Source of the DNA: JACKBC01 sp041391125
GTDB taxonomy: Bacteria > Chloroflexota > Anaerolineae > Caldilineales > Caldilineaceae
Length of the DNA: 64,000 bases
Assembly (NCBI GenBank): GCA_041391125.1
Contig: JAWKON010000014.1
Location: 1 to 64,000 of the forward strand
Direction of reading: 5' to 3'
Numbering within the stretch: the first letter of the stretch is position 1; every line of letters starts with the position of its first letter. The position numbers and the translations under genes were made by a program. Under the pieces are notes generated by a model. It had not been told where the DNA came from and ran no database searches. It was given only the letters and a program-made list of their open reading frames with translations. Shown one piece after another: positions 27,358 through 35,667 of the stretch.

Positions 27358-28164
27358 TCAACTCGCCCAGTTGGCAATCTGAGCGCGGACCCATTGTAAA
27401 TCTGCGGGGGACAAATTGGGGGAAGGAACATCATCGGTATAGTCGATGCTTTGGGCATAGTGGGCGCGACGGTAGGCGTCGTCTAAAGCGGATTGCAGAT
27501 CGAGCGGCGCATCAGCATATGACTCGCGCAGCGGGATAGCAATGGTGGGCAAGCGGTCGCGCAAGTCTATGTACCAGACCTCATACGGACCAAGCGCACC
27601 GCCACGCTTTAGCAGCGCATAATAGTCACTTTTGCCGGTTATTTCCGGTGGGCGTCGGCCGGCGCGCAGGAGGTCAATCTCCACCCAATGGGTGGGCGAT
27701 GCAATGACTTTGCGCCGTTTTTCTTGGAACGCATCCCAGCGATCCCGGCCCGCTGATTTGTTCCACGGGGATAACACTTCAATAATGGTGATTACGTCGC
27801 GGGTGCGCCGGTCGCGTATTTCCAGGTGGCGTTCATAAAGTTCCAACTGTTCTAATGGTTCAACAATGGTGGGCTGGGTGATCACCGCACTTGGCGAGGA
27901 GTGGGCAACGGTGTGTTGGGCTGGGTTCCGCTGTTCAGCCACATATACGTCAGGAATAAAAAAGCGGGCCGCTTCATCACCGGGGGTCATAATTGTGACA
28001 TGCTGCTGGATGTCCACATAAAAATCGGGGGCGATTCGATCCGCCAGTTGATCGCTAAGCGAATTCATCAGCCGCGTGTGGACGCTGCCCCAAAGCGCCG
28101 GCTCTTCCAGAAACGGGTCCATGCCCAGAAATGGGGAGGATAGATTGTCCATGCCTGTAGCCAT
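27358..28164 (-). CDS. DUF4058 family protein
   Basis: Protein of 268 residues. It begins with the typical FLGMDPFLEEPALWGSVHTR and shows the central block RDVITIIEVLSPWNKSAGRD plus ALGPYEVWYIDLRDRLPTIA. The central Glu and the overall layout recall PD-(D/E)XK nuclease-like folds such as Uma2, and the family is common in cyanobacteria and Chloroflexota. Function is unknown. The start at 28164 has GAGGTG just upstream. It stands alone between the C69 operon and the cyclophilin-like gene. Confidence 0.88.
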   Translation of the reverse strand: MATGMDNLSSPFLGMDPFLEEPALWGSVHTRLMNSLSDQLADRIAPDFYVDIQQHVTIMTPGDEAARFFIPDVYVAEQRNPAQHTVAHSSPSAVITQPTIVEPLEQLELYERHLEIRDRRTRDVITIIEVLSPWNKSAGRDRWDAFQEKRRKVIASPTHWVEIDLLRAGRRPPEITGKSDYYALLKRGGALGPYEVWYIDLRDRLPTIAIPLRESYADAPLDLQSALDDAYRRAHYAQSIDYTDDVPSPNLSPADLQWVRAQIANWAS

Positions 28165-28212
28165 CAAACACCTCATGCATTGCGATTGACGGAGTATCTT
28201 CGTATCAGTATA

Positions 28213-28590
28213 TCACATCGCCCACTCTATGCGCACCGCTGCGCCACTGCGCGTACCGCGTAATTGGGTGGCGTCGCCTTCGATGTGGCCAAACACGTTG
28301 ACGGGACTGTAGGCGCGCGGTTCTTGGCCTTTGCTGACGGGCGTGGGGCCGTAGAAGATGCAGAAGGCGTTGCCGGGCGGCCAGAAGGCCAAGGCGCCCA
28401 CTTCGACTTCGGCTCTGGCGTCATCTGCTTCATCCATAGAGAGAGGGATGCCAAAATAGATCTCATCGCCCCAGACATTGGCCTTGCCGGTAATCGGCAG
28501 CGCGTCGCCGATCTGTTGGGCGGCGGGGCTGTCGTTGAGCGTGGCGCGCAGCGTGATGTTGTCGACGGTGATGGTGATTTGTTGGGTCAT
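28213..28590 (-). CDS. Cyclophilin-like fold protein (DUF369)
   Basis: Protein of 125 residues. The body has TLNDSPAAQQIGDALPITGK, ANVWGDEIYFGIPLSMDEAD, EVGALAFWPPGNAFCIFYGP and SPVNVFGHIEGD, all typical of the DUF369 cyclophilin-like family. It is a small cytoplasmic beta-barrel protein of unknown biological role; prolyl-isomerase activity is not established for the group. The start at 28590 is chosen by family length; the longer frame to 28629 runs into a family B repeat. Confidence 0.88.
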   Translation of the reverse strand: MTQQITITVDNITLRATLNDSPAAQQIGDALPITGKANVWGDEIYFGIPLSMDEADDARAEVEVGALAFWPPGNAFCIFYGPTPVSKGQEPRAYSPVNVFGHIEGDATQLRGTRSGAAVRIEWAM

Positions 28591-28621
28591 GGTGTTCCTC
28601 AATGCAATGCAGAACCGCTTC

Positions 28622-28686
28622 GAGTGCAACGCACGGTGGAGGCGTTGAGGGATGTGTGGGGATTTAGGACACCGTGCATCGCACTC
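28622..28686. repeat. Dispersed inverted repeat, family B copy 2
   Basis: The arms are GAGTGCAACGCACGG (28622-28636) and CCGTGCATCGCACTC (28672-28686), with CGCTTC before and TGCGCT after, as in copy 1. Confidence 0.85.
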
Positions 28687-28700
28687 TGCGCTCTCCCCGT

Positions 28701-29394
28701 TTACAGCAGGGCGTCCGCCAGGCCGGTAAAATCGGCCACCGTCACGTCGGGCTGATAGATGGAGTCTTCATAGGGCAGCTTGTAGCGGTTGACAAACGCC
28801 GCCCGATAGCCGCAGGCCCGCGCACCCATCACGTCGAACGAATTGGCCGAAACCATGAGGCATTCACCCACTTCCAGGTTGAGCGACTGGGCGGCGCGGC
28901 GATAAACGGCCGGGTGCGGTTTGAATGCGCCGACGGTGTTCACGGAGAAAATATCGTCAAAGGGCCACTGGACGCGATTTTTAGCCAAATGGGCCAAAAA
29001 GTCCGGCTCGCCGTTGGAAAGGATGACCAGCTTGTAGCGGCTTTTGAGCCGTTCCAGCGCCGGGACCACTTCGGGGAAGGGCGAAAGCTGCTGCCAGGCG
29101 TGCATAAATTCGGCCACTTCGGCGGGCGTGGCGTCCACGTGATTGAGCCCCAGCGTATAGACAAAGCCGCGGCGCGCCACTTCCAAATAGCCGCTGTGGC
29201 CCAGCATCATGATGGTGTCTTGATATTGCTCAATGCGCTGGCGGGCGCCACTGCGCCCAAAAGTGGGCGGGGTCTGCCGATGAGCGTTTCTGCTGTAAGA
29301 ACTCAGCAATATAGGGCGTCAGGCTGCCGCCCAGGTCTAAAATGGTGCCGAAGAGATCAAAGGTGAGGGCTTGGACGTTGGGATATGGGTTCAT
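28701..29394 (-). pseudogene. HAD superfamily hydrolase (haloacid dehalogenase type II-like), frameshifted
   Basis: HAD phosphatase or dehalogenase of about 231 residues. It begins at 29394 with the nucleophile motif FDLFGTILDLGGSLTPYIAE (the second Asp is moved relative to phosphatase DxD). The frame breaks near 29246, and the body continues with FVYTLGLNHVDATPAEVAEF, KLVILSNGEPDF (motif II Ser/Asn), VGAFKPHPAVYRRAA (motif III Lys) and LMVSANSFDVMGARACGYRA (motif IV). The LxLD arrangement and SANSFD favour the 2-haloacid dehalogenase branch. One two-base indel would restore the gene. It lies between two family B repeats. Confidence 0.85.
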
Positions 29395-29527
29395 TGTGGG
29401 ATGCCTTTTTTGTGACGGGGTTTGGGATTTATGAATATGAAATCATTATACAACAGCCTGGTTCATTGAATGGAATCTGGAGAAAATCAGGGCTATGTCT
29501 ACCAAGTAGTGCGCTCCAAAACCAGTC

Positions 29528-29592
29528 GAGTGCAACGCACCGGCTAATCACTTATCCATTTGATAAGCAGGCTATGCCGGTGCATCGCACTC
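29528..29592. repeat. Dispersed inverted repeat, family B copy 3
   Basis: The arms are GAGTGCAACGCACCGG (29528-29543) and CCGGTGCATCGCACTC (29577-29592). It lies between the HAD gene and the response regulator. Confidence 0.85.
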
Positions 29593-29604
29593 TTCTTCCC
29601 CACG

Positions 29605-30249
29605 CTATCCCAGTCCATGCCGCAGCGCGATCACGGCGGCTTGGGTGCGGTCGGTCACGTCCAGCTTGACAAAGATGTTCGATACGTAATTCTGCACCGT
29701 CCCCTTGGAGAGATGAAGCTGCTCGGCAATATCGGCATTGGAGAGACCGGCGGCAATCAGCTTGAGGACCTCGCGTTCGCGCTCGCTCAAGTCTGCGCCC
29801 ACGGTGGTGTCGCGCACCGGCGCGGCGCCGGGCTGGGCGATCTGCTGGAAGAGTTTGCCCGCCACTTGGGGGTCCACATAAGTATCGCCCGCCGCCGTGC
29901 CGCGGATGGCGGCAATGAGCTGTGCGCGCGGCGTGTCTTTGAGCAGGTAGCCCGATGCGCCGGCGCGAATGGCGTCGAAAACCCAGTCATCGTCATCGTA
30001 CGTAGTCAGCACCAGCACTTTGGTCTGCGGGTAGTGCTGGCGAATTTCACGCGTGGCTTGGATGCCATTCATAATGGGCATGCGCAAATCCATGAGCACC
30101 AGATCTGGGCTCAATGCGGCGACTAAATCCACCGCTTCTGCGCCATCGCTCCCCACCCCCACTACATCAAAGCCTTGCACAGTCCCCAAGATTACGCGCA
30201 TCCCCTCGGTGACGATATCCTGATCATCGCACAATACAATTCGAATCAT
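29605..30249 (-). CDS. NarL/FixJ (LuxR) family response regulator
   Basis: Response regulator of 214 residues. The receiver domain has the acidic pair CDDQ at ~8-9, the phosphoacceptor Asp54 in LVLMDLRMP, the Thr of VLVLTTYDDDDW and the Lys of GYLLKDTPRAQL. The C-terminal LuxR helix-turn-helix is SEREREVLKLIAAGLSNADI followed by GTVQNYVSNIFVKL. The start at 30249 has TAGGAG upstream. The sensor kinase is encoded 137 bases upstream on the same strand, so the two form a pair. Likely targets are the divergent ABC operon at 32006 and its own gene. Confidence 0.95.
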   Translation of the reverse strand: MIRIVLCDDQDIVTEGMRVILGTVQGFDVVGVGSDGAEAVDLVAALSPDLVLMDLRMPIMNGIQATREIRQHYPQTKVLVLTTYDDDDWVFDAIRAGASGYLLKDTPRAQLIAAIRGTAAGDTYVDPQVAGKLFQQIAQPGAAPVRDTTVGADLSEREREVLKLIAAGLSNADIAEQLHLSKGTVQNYVSNIFVKLDVTDRTQAAVIALRHGLG

Positions 30250-30385
30250 AGCTGCTCCTAATTGGTGGCTGGTCATTGGCGGCTAATGGAAATGGCATCA
30301 ATGGACGGACACGAACGGCGGCAGCGAAACTGTCTCTTTGTCTCGCAGGTTGTGCCGCCGCCATTCATGTCCCGACACAAACCAG

Positions 30386-31666
30386 CTATACCACCAACTG
30401 CACGTTTGTCTTTCCTGCTTGGCTTTCAATCTGCAACGCAGCCCCCAGCATGGCGGCGCGCTCCTGCATCCCTTGTAAACCGTAATGTCCATTGACGTCA
30501 GTCTGCCTTTGGTCAAAGCCCTGGCCATCATCGCGTACCGTGAGCCGCCAACGGGCTTGATCATCATGCCGCAGCAACACGGCCACTTTTTGGGCGCCGG
30601 CATGTTTTACCACATTCTCCCATGCTTCCTGCGCAATGCGATAAACGCCCTGCTCCTGCTCTGCCGAGAGTCCATCAACCTGTTTCGGCACATCCAGCGT
30701 CAGTTCCAGGCCCGCCCGTTTGGCGGTCGATTCGGCCAGCGTGCGCAGCGCCAATCCCAACCCCAGATCTTCCAGCGGTGATGCGCGTAAATCCTGCAAC
30801 GCACGGCGGGTTTCGGACAGTCCGCCGCGCGCATTGGCAATGGATTTTACCAGCAGCGTGTGCGCCTGTTCGGGCGCGCTTTCCCACACGCTGTCGGCAG
30901 CTTCAAGCTGCACGGCCAATGCGCTAAGCGTGTGCGACAGCGTATCGTGCAGTTCGCGGGCCAGCCGGTTGCGCTCGCGGCTGGTGGCCAGCTGATCCAC
31001 CGTACTGGCATATTGGGCCAGCTTTTCATTGGCCTCGGTCAGGTGGGCGCGCTGGGCGCGCTGCGCGCTGATCATGCGCAGGACTACAAAGCCAATTAGC
31101 GTGAGAATAACGCCTTGCCCCATGCTAAACGGCAGTATGTCGAGAAATGCGGACGAGCGCCAGCCCAACGCCGCTCCGGTCAGCCCAATACCAACAGCGG
31201 ATGTGCCAATGGAGAAAAGCAGCACTTGCGGCAACCGGTACTGCCAGGCCGTCAATACCAGCGGAAAGAGCAGGAAGAATAAGAGCCGCCAACCGCTTTC
31301 ATCAACGCTCATAAATGGGAAAGCACCATCGCCGCTATTCACAATGTATTGGAGTAGAAAGTGGCGATCTACCAGCGGCATCAACCCGCTAATTAATAAA
31401 GCCGGGGGCAGAAACCAACGTCCCAATCGTTCGTGCAGCCGCGGCCAGCTCAAGTAGATCAACAGCAAAACCAGCCAGAGCAAATTCGTGATCAATAGCG
31501 AACGGGGCGGCCCATCCCTTCGCAATGTACCAGCGATCACCCCCAGCAGCACCAGCGCGGTCTCCAGACCGATGATTGTGCGAAAGACAGAAAGCAATCC
31601 CGGCTCCAGCGTGGGCGTCCGGGGGCGGCGTAGATCATTGAGAATAGAGGCGATTGAGTCGCTCAT
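30386..31666 (-). CDS. Sensor histidine kinase (HisKA_3/NarX type)
   Basis: Membrane sensor kinase of 426 residues. About six hydrophobic segments occupy residues 30-210 (for example TALVLLGVIAGTL, LLWLVLLLIYLSW, LFFLLFPLVLTAW). A short coiled coil leads to the phosphoacceptor region ERNRLARELHDTLSHTLSAL (His about 240). The ATPase domain has the N-box AQEAWENVVKHAGAQ and the G-box DDGQGFD with GLQGMQERAAML. This dimerisation type pairs with LuxR-family regulators. It has no large extracellular sensor domain, so it may sense membrane stress or a drug, as in LiaS/DesK-like systems, or may sense through the adjacent transporter. Confidence 0.95.
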   Translation of the reverse strand: MSDSIASILNDLRRPRTPTLEPGLLSVFRTIIGLETALVLLGVIAGTLRRDGPPRSLLITNLLWLVLLLIYLSWPRLHERLGRWFLPPALLISGLMPLVDRHFLLQYIVNSGDGAFPFMSVDESGWRLLFFLLFPLVLTAWQYRLPQVLLFSIGTSAVGIGLTGAALGWRSSAFLDILPFSMGQGVILTLIGFVVLRMISAQRAQRAHLTEANEKLAQYASTVDQLATSRERNRLARELHDTLSHTLSALAVQLEAADSVWESAPEQAHTLLVKSIANARGGLSETRRALQDLRASPLEDLGLGLALRTLAESTAKRAGLELTLDVPKQVDGLSAEQEQGVYRIAQEAWENVVKHAGAQKVAVLLRHDDQARWRLTVRDDGQGFDQRQTDVNGHYGLQGMQERAAMLGAALQIESQAGKTNVQLVV

Positions 31667-31770
31667 TGTAATGGCTTTCTCTGCGTAAATCAGCGTTTAT
31701 CCGCGTACAAATCTCAGTTTAGGATAAATTCTTCCTACCCTTATGGCCACTTTCTCAGCTCATCCACTAC

Positions 31771-31840
31771 TGTGAGTCCACTCACAATGCTAGATGAATC
31801 ATATCATACTCTGACCTGAATCCGTTCACTACAGAGTGAA
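31771..31840. promoter_or_regulatory. Two dyad elements in the divergent control region
   Basis: TGTGAGT-CC-ACTCACA (31771-31786) and TTCACT-ACAG-AGTGAA (31825-31840) lie in the 339-bp gap between the sensor kinase (minus) and the ABC transporter (plus). Both contain an AGTGA/TCACT-type half site. They are candidate binding sites for the paired response regulator. No unambiguous -10/-35 pair was found nearby. Confidence 0.5.
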
Positions 31841-31877
31841 TAGCTATTTTGATATGCTGTTGACAACAGCGAGCAAG

Positions 31878-31918
31878 CCTCTCCGGGAAAGACGCACGCT
31901 AGTGCGTCAAGGGGGAGG
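31878..31918 (+). promoter_or_regulatory. Potential structured leader before the ABC operon
   Basis: CCTCTCC (31878-31884) pairs with GGGGAGG (31912-31918) around an inner hairpin GACGCAC-GCTA-GTGCGTC (31891-31908). It is about 90-130 bases before the ATPase start. It matches no riboswitch consensus I can recall. Confidence 0.35.
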
Positions 31919-32005
31919 AGCGGCCCTATTACATAGCCACCGCAGTCGGTAACAACAAAAAAATGGGTTCCACCCGGTAACAAATATATTCTCAGGAGCA
32001 ATTTT

Positions 32006-32770
32006 ATGTTTACAACATTCTTCCGCCAACCCAAAACAGCCGCACAACCTGTCGCCAACAAGACGGTTCATCTGGAAAAGGCCCCCGCGCACCTAATTGA
32101 TCTACAAAATGTAGTCAAAACATTCGACACGGAAGCCGGCAAATTTACCGCCCTCAAAGGCATCGATCTGCAAGTGGATGCCGGCGAATTTGTGGCCGTG
32201 GTGGGCAAGTCGGGCAGCGGCAAATCCACGCTGAGCAACATGATCACCGGCATTGACCGGCCCAGCCAAGGTGAAGTTTTTGTGGACAGCACCGCGGTTC
32301 ACACGCTGAGCGAAGGACAGACCGCGCGTTGGCGCGGCAAATCTCTCGGCGTGGTCTTTCAGTTTTTCCAACTGCTGCCCACCCTCACCGTGCTGGAAAA
32401 TGTGATGCTGCCCATGGATTTTACGGGCAGCTATCCATCGGCTCAGCGCCGCGCACGCGCGCTGGCGCTGCTGGATCAGGTGGAGATGGCCGACAAGGCC
32501 GATAAACTGCCCACCGCCATCTCGGGCGGGCAGCAGCAGCGCGTGGCCATTGCGCGGGCGCTGGCCAACAATCCGCCCATTCTGGTGGCCGACGAGCCAA
32601 CCGGCAATCTGGATTCACGCACTGCCGATTCCGTTTTCGCCCTCTTCACCGACCTGGTCGATAGCGGCAAAACCATCCTCATGGTCACTCACGACGATGA
32701 CCTGGCCCAACGCGTCACCCGCACGATCACCATTGCCGACGGGGAGATTGTGGGGGATACGAAGAGGTGA
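32006..32770 (+). CDS. ABC transporter ATP-binding protein (MacB/LolD type)
   Basis: ATPase subunit of 254 residues. Walker A is VGKSGSGKST at ~66-75, the Q-loop region is GVVFQFFQLLPTLTVLENV, the signature is SGGQQQRVAIARAL, Walker B is ILVADEPTGNLDSRT and the switch His is in LMVTHDDDLA. This is the MacB/LolD/FtsE class that drives mechanotransmission through long-stalk permeases rather than import. A ~30-residue N-terminal extension is present. CAGGAG lies nine bases before the ATG. It is the first gene of a three-gene operon with the permease and the adaptor. Confidence 0.95.
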   Translation: MFTTFFRQPKTAAQPVANKTVHLEKAPAHLIDLQNVVKTFDTEAGKFTALKGIDLQVDAGEFVAVVGKSGSGKSTLSNMITGIDRPSQGEVFVDSTAVHTLSEGQTARWRGKSLGVVFQFFQLLPTLTVLENVMLPMDFTGSYPSAQRRARALALLDQVEMADKADKLPTAISGGQQQRVAIARALANNPPILVADEPTGNLDSRTADSVFALFTDLVDSGKTILMVTHDDDLAQRVTRTITIADGEIVGDTKR

Positions 32771-32771
32771 A

Positions 32772-32877
32772 AGGGGGAAAGGGTGAAGGGGAGAAAGGGA
32801 GAAGGGGAGAAGGGGAGATTTCGTCGACCCGATCCCCCCTTCTCCCCTGTCCCCTTTCTCCCTTTCTCCCCTTCCTC
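32772..32877. repeat. Purine/pyrimidine-rich inverted repeat between ATPase and permease
   Basis: A run of GGGGAGAAAGGGAGAAGGGG-type purines faces TCTCCCCTGTCCCC-type pyrimidines across a short GTCGACCCGATC centre. The transcript could form a long hairpin between the first two genes of the ABC operon, and the DNA could adopt triplex-type structures. Confidence 0.75.
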
Positions 32878-32910
32878 AAATTCAGATTTTACATCACATA
32901 GGAGATCACC

Positions 32911-35376
32911 ATGTTCAACCCAACCAACCTCCTCCCCACGCGCTGGCGCAAGGTGTGGCGAGATTTAACGTCGAATCGGGCGCGTACGCTGCTGGTGATT
33001 GCGTCGATCACGGTGGGCATTTTTGCTGTGGGCGTGGTCCAGCACATCAACACCATCATTGTGGATGAAATGACCCGCGTCTATGTAGAGAGCAACTCGG
33101 CTCACGCCCGCCTCATGGTCAACGGTGTGGATGATGCGCTGTTGGATGCGCTGCGCACCGTGCCGGGGGTGGAGGCGGCCGAAGGGCGCGCCTCGCTGAC
33201 GGTCAATGTGCAGGTGGCGGAGGGGGTATGGGAGCCGCTGCGCATTACGGCCGTGCCCGATTTTGCCGCCGCCGCTGTCAGCATTGTCAGCTTAGATGAG
33301 CCGCAAACCGGCCCCACGCAAAGCGCAAGTGCGCCCTATCGCTGGCCCGCCGAGAAAGAGCTGGTGCTGGAGCGCAGTTCATTGGACACGGTGGATCGGC
33401 TGCCCGCAAACCTGGTCGTGGGCGATGCGCTGACCATCGAAGACGCCAACGGCAAAATTCGCCACATAGAGCTGACCGGGCTGGTTTATGATGCCAATGA
33501 GCTGCCTGTCGCCTTTACCGGCACACCGGTTGGCTATGTGGATATGGAGACCTTCGAGTGGCTGGGCGGCGGCGATACCTACAGCCAGGTAAACATGCGC
33601 GTGACGGGGACGCGGGCGCAGATCACCGATAAAGAATATGTGCAGCGTGTGGCCGATGACGTGGCCGCCAAAATTGAAAAAGCCGGGCTGAGCACGCCCG
33701 AAGTGCGCGTCATGAATCCGGGCGAATTGCCCATGCAGAATATCTTTGACGCGCTGACGCTGATTTTGACGCCGCTGGGTGTTTTGGCGCTGGTGCTGGG
33801 CAGCTTTTTGGTCATCAACACCATGTCGGCGCTCATCTCGCAGCAAACGCGCCAGATCGGCGTGATGAAGGCCATTGGCGCTACCGGCGGCGATTTAGTT
33901 CGCATGTACATGGGCGCCGTGCTGATCTACAGCCTCTTTTCGCTGCTCATTGCGCTAGGGCTCACCGTGTTCATTGCGGGCGCCATCGAGCTTCTGTTGA
34001 GCGGCTTTATTAACTTGAGCGTGCCCGGCTTTGTACTGCCCGCCAATGTGTTGTGGATGGAAGTGGCCATTGGGCTGCTTGTGCCCAGCCTGGCGGCGCT
34101 CTGGCCCATTGTGCAGGGCACACGCGTCACCGTGCGCGAGGCCATTTCAGACTATGGCGTGGGTAGCGGCCAATTTGGCGCAAGCTGGATCGACCGCATT
34201 CTGAGCAGCATCAAAGGGCTGTCGCGGCCGCTGCAACTTTCGCTGCGCAACACCTTCCGCAAGCGCGGTCGGCTGATTCTGACGCTGATTACGCTGACGC
34301 TGGGCGGCATGATCTTCATGACCGTGGGCAGCGTGCAGCGCTCGTTGGAAGGACAGGTGGACAAAGTGCTGGCCTATAACCAGTTCGATATCCAAGTCGC
34401 GTTGGAGCGCCAATATCGCACCAGCCAGGTGGCGCAGGCGGCGTATGAAGTGGAAAATGTGGCCGCCGTCGAAACGTGGAGCAGCGGCAGCGCCATCCGC
34501 ATCCGCCCGGATGGCAGCGAAAGCGAGACCATCAGCCTTTCGGCGCTGCCCCCCACCAGCCAAATGGTGGACCCCACGCTGGAAAGCGGGCGCTGGCTGC
34601 TGCCGGCGGATCAGAATGCCATTGTGCTGAGCCAGAACGTGCTGGAGGATGAACCCGACATCGCCTTGGGCGACGAAATTGTGCTGGAGATTCTGGACAA
34701 GCCGCGCACCTGGGTGGTGGTGGGTTTTGCGCAGACCACCGACTTTTCCGGCCAAATGAGCGGCTACGTCAACCAAGAGTACTATGCGCGCATCACCAAT
34801 AATGTGGGCAGCGCCGGCACGCTCTTCATCAAAATTGATGCGGAAAGCGCGACATCGGTGAGCGAAATGGCGGCCATTGTGGAAGCCCACTTTGAGGCAT
34901 CCAACATTCATGTGGCCAATGTGATGACGGTCGACTTTATCCGCAACTTTACCGGCAACTTCTTTAGCATTATCGTGTCGCTGCTGCTGGTTATGGGCGT
35001 GCTGATTGCTACGGTGGGTGCGCTGGGGCTGGCGGGAACCATGAGCACCAACGTGCTGGAACGCACCCGTGAGATCGGCGTCATGCGCGCCATTGGCGCC
35101 TCGGACGCCACGATTCTGGCCGTGGTGCTGGTGGAAGGCGTGATCATTGGGCTGATCTCTTGGCTCGTCGGGGCGGTGTTGGCCTTCCCCACCGGCCTTG
35201 CGCTGAGCAGCGTGCTGGGGCTGGCGCTCTTCCAGGCGCCGCTGGGCTATCTCTTTTCGGCCGATGGCGTCTTCATGTGGCTGCTGATCGTGGCGGTGCT
35301 GGCCGCCGTGGCCAGCCTGCTGCCGGCGCGCAACGCCAGCCGGGTCACGGTGCGGGCGGCGCTGGCGTATGAGTAG
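32911..35376 (+). CDS. ABC transporter permease with two FtsX domains
   Basis: Permease of 821 residues. It has an N-terminal membrane helix (ARTLLVIASITVGIFAVGVV), a large extracytoplasmic MacB-like domain, a first FtsX helix set (LGVLALVLGSFLVINTMSAL, IYSLFSLLIALGLTVFIAGA), a second extracytoplasmic region and a second set (FSIIVSLLLVMGVLIATVGA, LLIVAVLAAVASLLPARNAS). The cytoplasmic motifs TRQIGVMKAIGA and TREIGVMRAIGA are the conserved FtsX family loops that contact the ATPase. The duplication resembles bacitracin-type and lipoprotein-release exporters. A TAGGAGA site precedes the ATG. Likely function is efflux or envelope mechanotransmission. Confidence 0.93.
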   Translation: MFNPTNLLPTRWRKVWRDLTSNRARTLLVIASITVGIFAVGVVQHINTIIVDEMTRVYVESNSAHARLMVNGVDDALLDALRTVPGVEAAEGRASLTVNVQVAEGVWEPLRITAVPDFAAAAVSIVSLDEPQTGPTQSASAPYRWPAEKELVLERSSLDTVDRLPANLVVGDALTIEDANGKIRHIELTGLVYDANELPVAFTGTPVGYVDMETFEWLGGGDTYSQVNMRVTGTRAQITDKEYVQRVADDVAAKIEKAGLSTPEVRVMNPGELPMQNIFDALTLILTPLGVLALVLGSFLVINTMSALISQQTRQIGVMKAIGATGGDLVRMYMGAVLIYSLFSLLIALGLTVFIAGAIELLLSGFINLSVPGFVLPANVLWMEVAIGLLVPSLAALWPIVQGTRVTVREAISDYGVGSGQFGASWIDRILSSIKGLSRPLQLSLRNTFRKRGRLILTLITLTLGGMIFMTVGSVQRSLEGQVDKVLAYNQFDIQVALERQYRTSQVAQAAYEVENVAAVETWSSGSAIRIRPDGSESETISLSALPPTSQMVDPTLESGRWLLPADQNAIVLSQNVLEDEPDIALGDEIVLEILDKPRTWVVVGFAQTTDFSGQMSGYVNQEYYARITNNVGSAGTLFIKIDAESATSVSEMAAIVEAHFEASNIHVANVMTVDFIRNFTGNFFSIIVSLLLVMGVLIATVGALGLAGTMSTNVLERTREIGVMRAIGASDATILAVVLVEGVIIGLISWLVGAVLAFPTGLALSSVLGLALFQAPLGYLFSADGVFMWLLIVAVLAAVASLLPARNASRVTVRAALAYE

Positions 35377-35393
35377 AATTAGCTGTTTTGGAG

Positions 35394-35424
35394 CATGACC
35401 GGCAACTCCAGGTTGCCGGTCATG
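35394..35424 (+). terminator. Hairpin after the permease gene
   Basis: The 13-bp perfect stem CATGACCGGCAAC/GTTGCCGGTCATG has a five-base loop and is followed by TTATTCT. It may reduce transcription of the downstream adaptor gene. Confidence 0.6.
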
Positions 35425-35446
35425 TTATTCTGTGAGCCCCTCATAT

Positions 35447-35485
35447 CATGAGCCCCCTCATATCAAATATATGAGGGGGCTCATG
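35447..35485. terminator. Second hairpin in the permease/adaptor gap
   Basis: The 17-bp perfect stem CATGAGCCCCCTCATAT against ATATGAGGGGGCTCATG has a CAAAT loop. No T-run follows, so it could be a processing site rather than a terminator. Confidence 0.6.
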
Positions 35486-35667
35486 TGTGTCAATGAGCGG
35501 ACACTCTACAAAAAGTCTCTTAGGCGGCATATACTTGAGTCATACCGAAACGCAGAACATGCGCTCCGGTCCGCAAATTGAATAATAGAATCATTCACAT
35601 AATAAACCGCATAGGAGACAACCTAATGAAACAGTTAACATAGGGACTCGCCATCGGCGCCGTTGTT

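Noticed and set aside
31860..32000. Riboswitch (cyclic di-GMP or cobalamin type) before the ABC operon
   Set aside because: The conserved sequence blocks of those classes are absent; only a two-tier hairpin can be supported.
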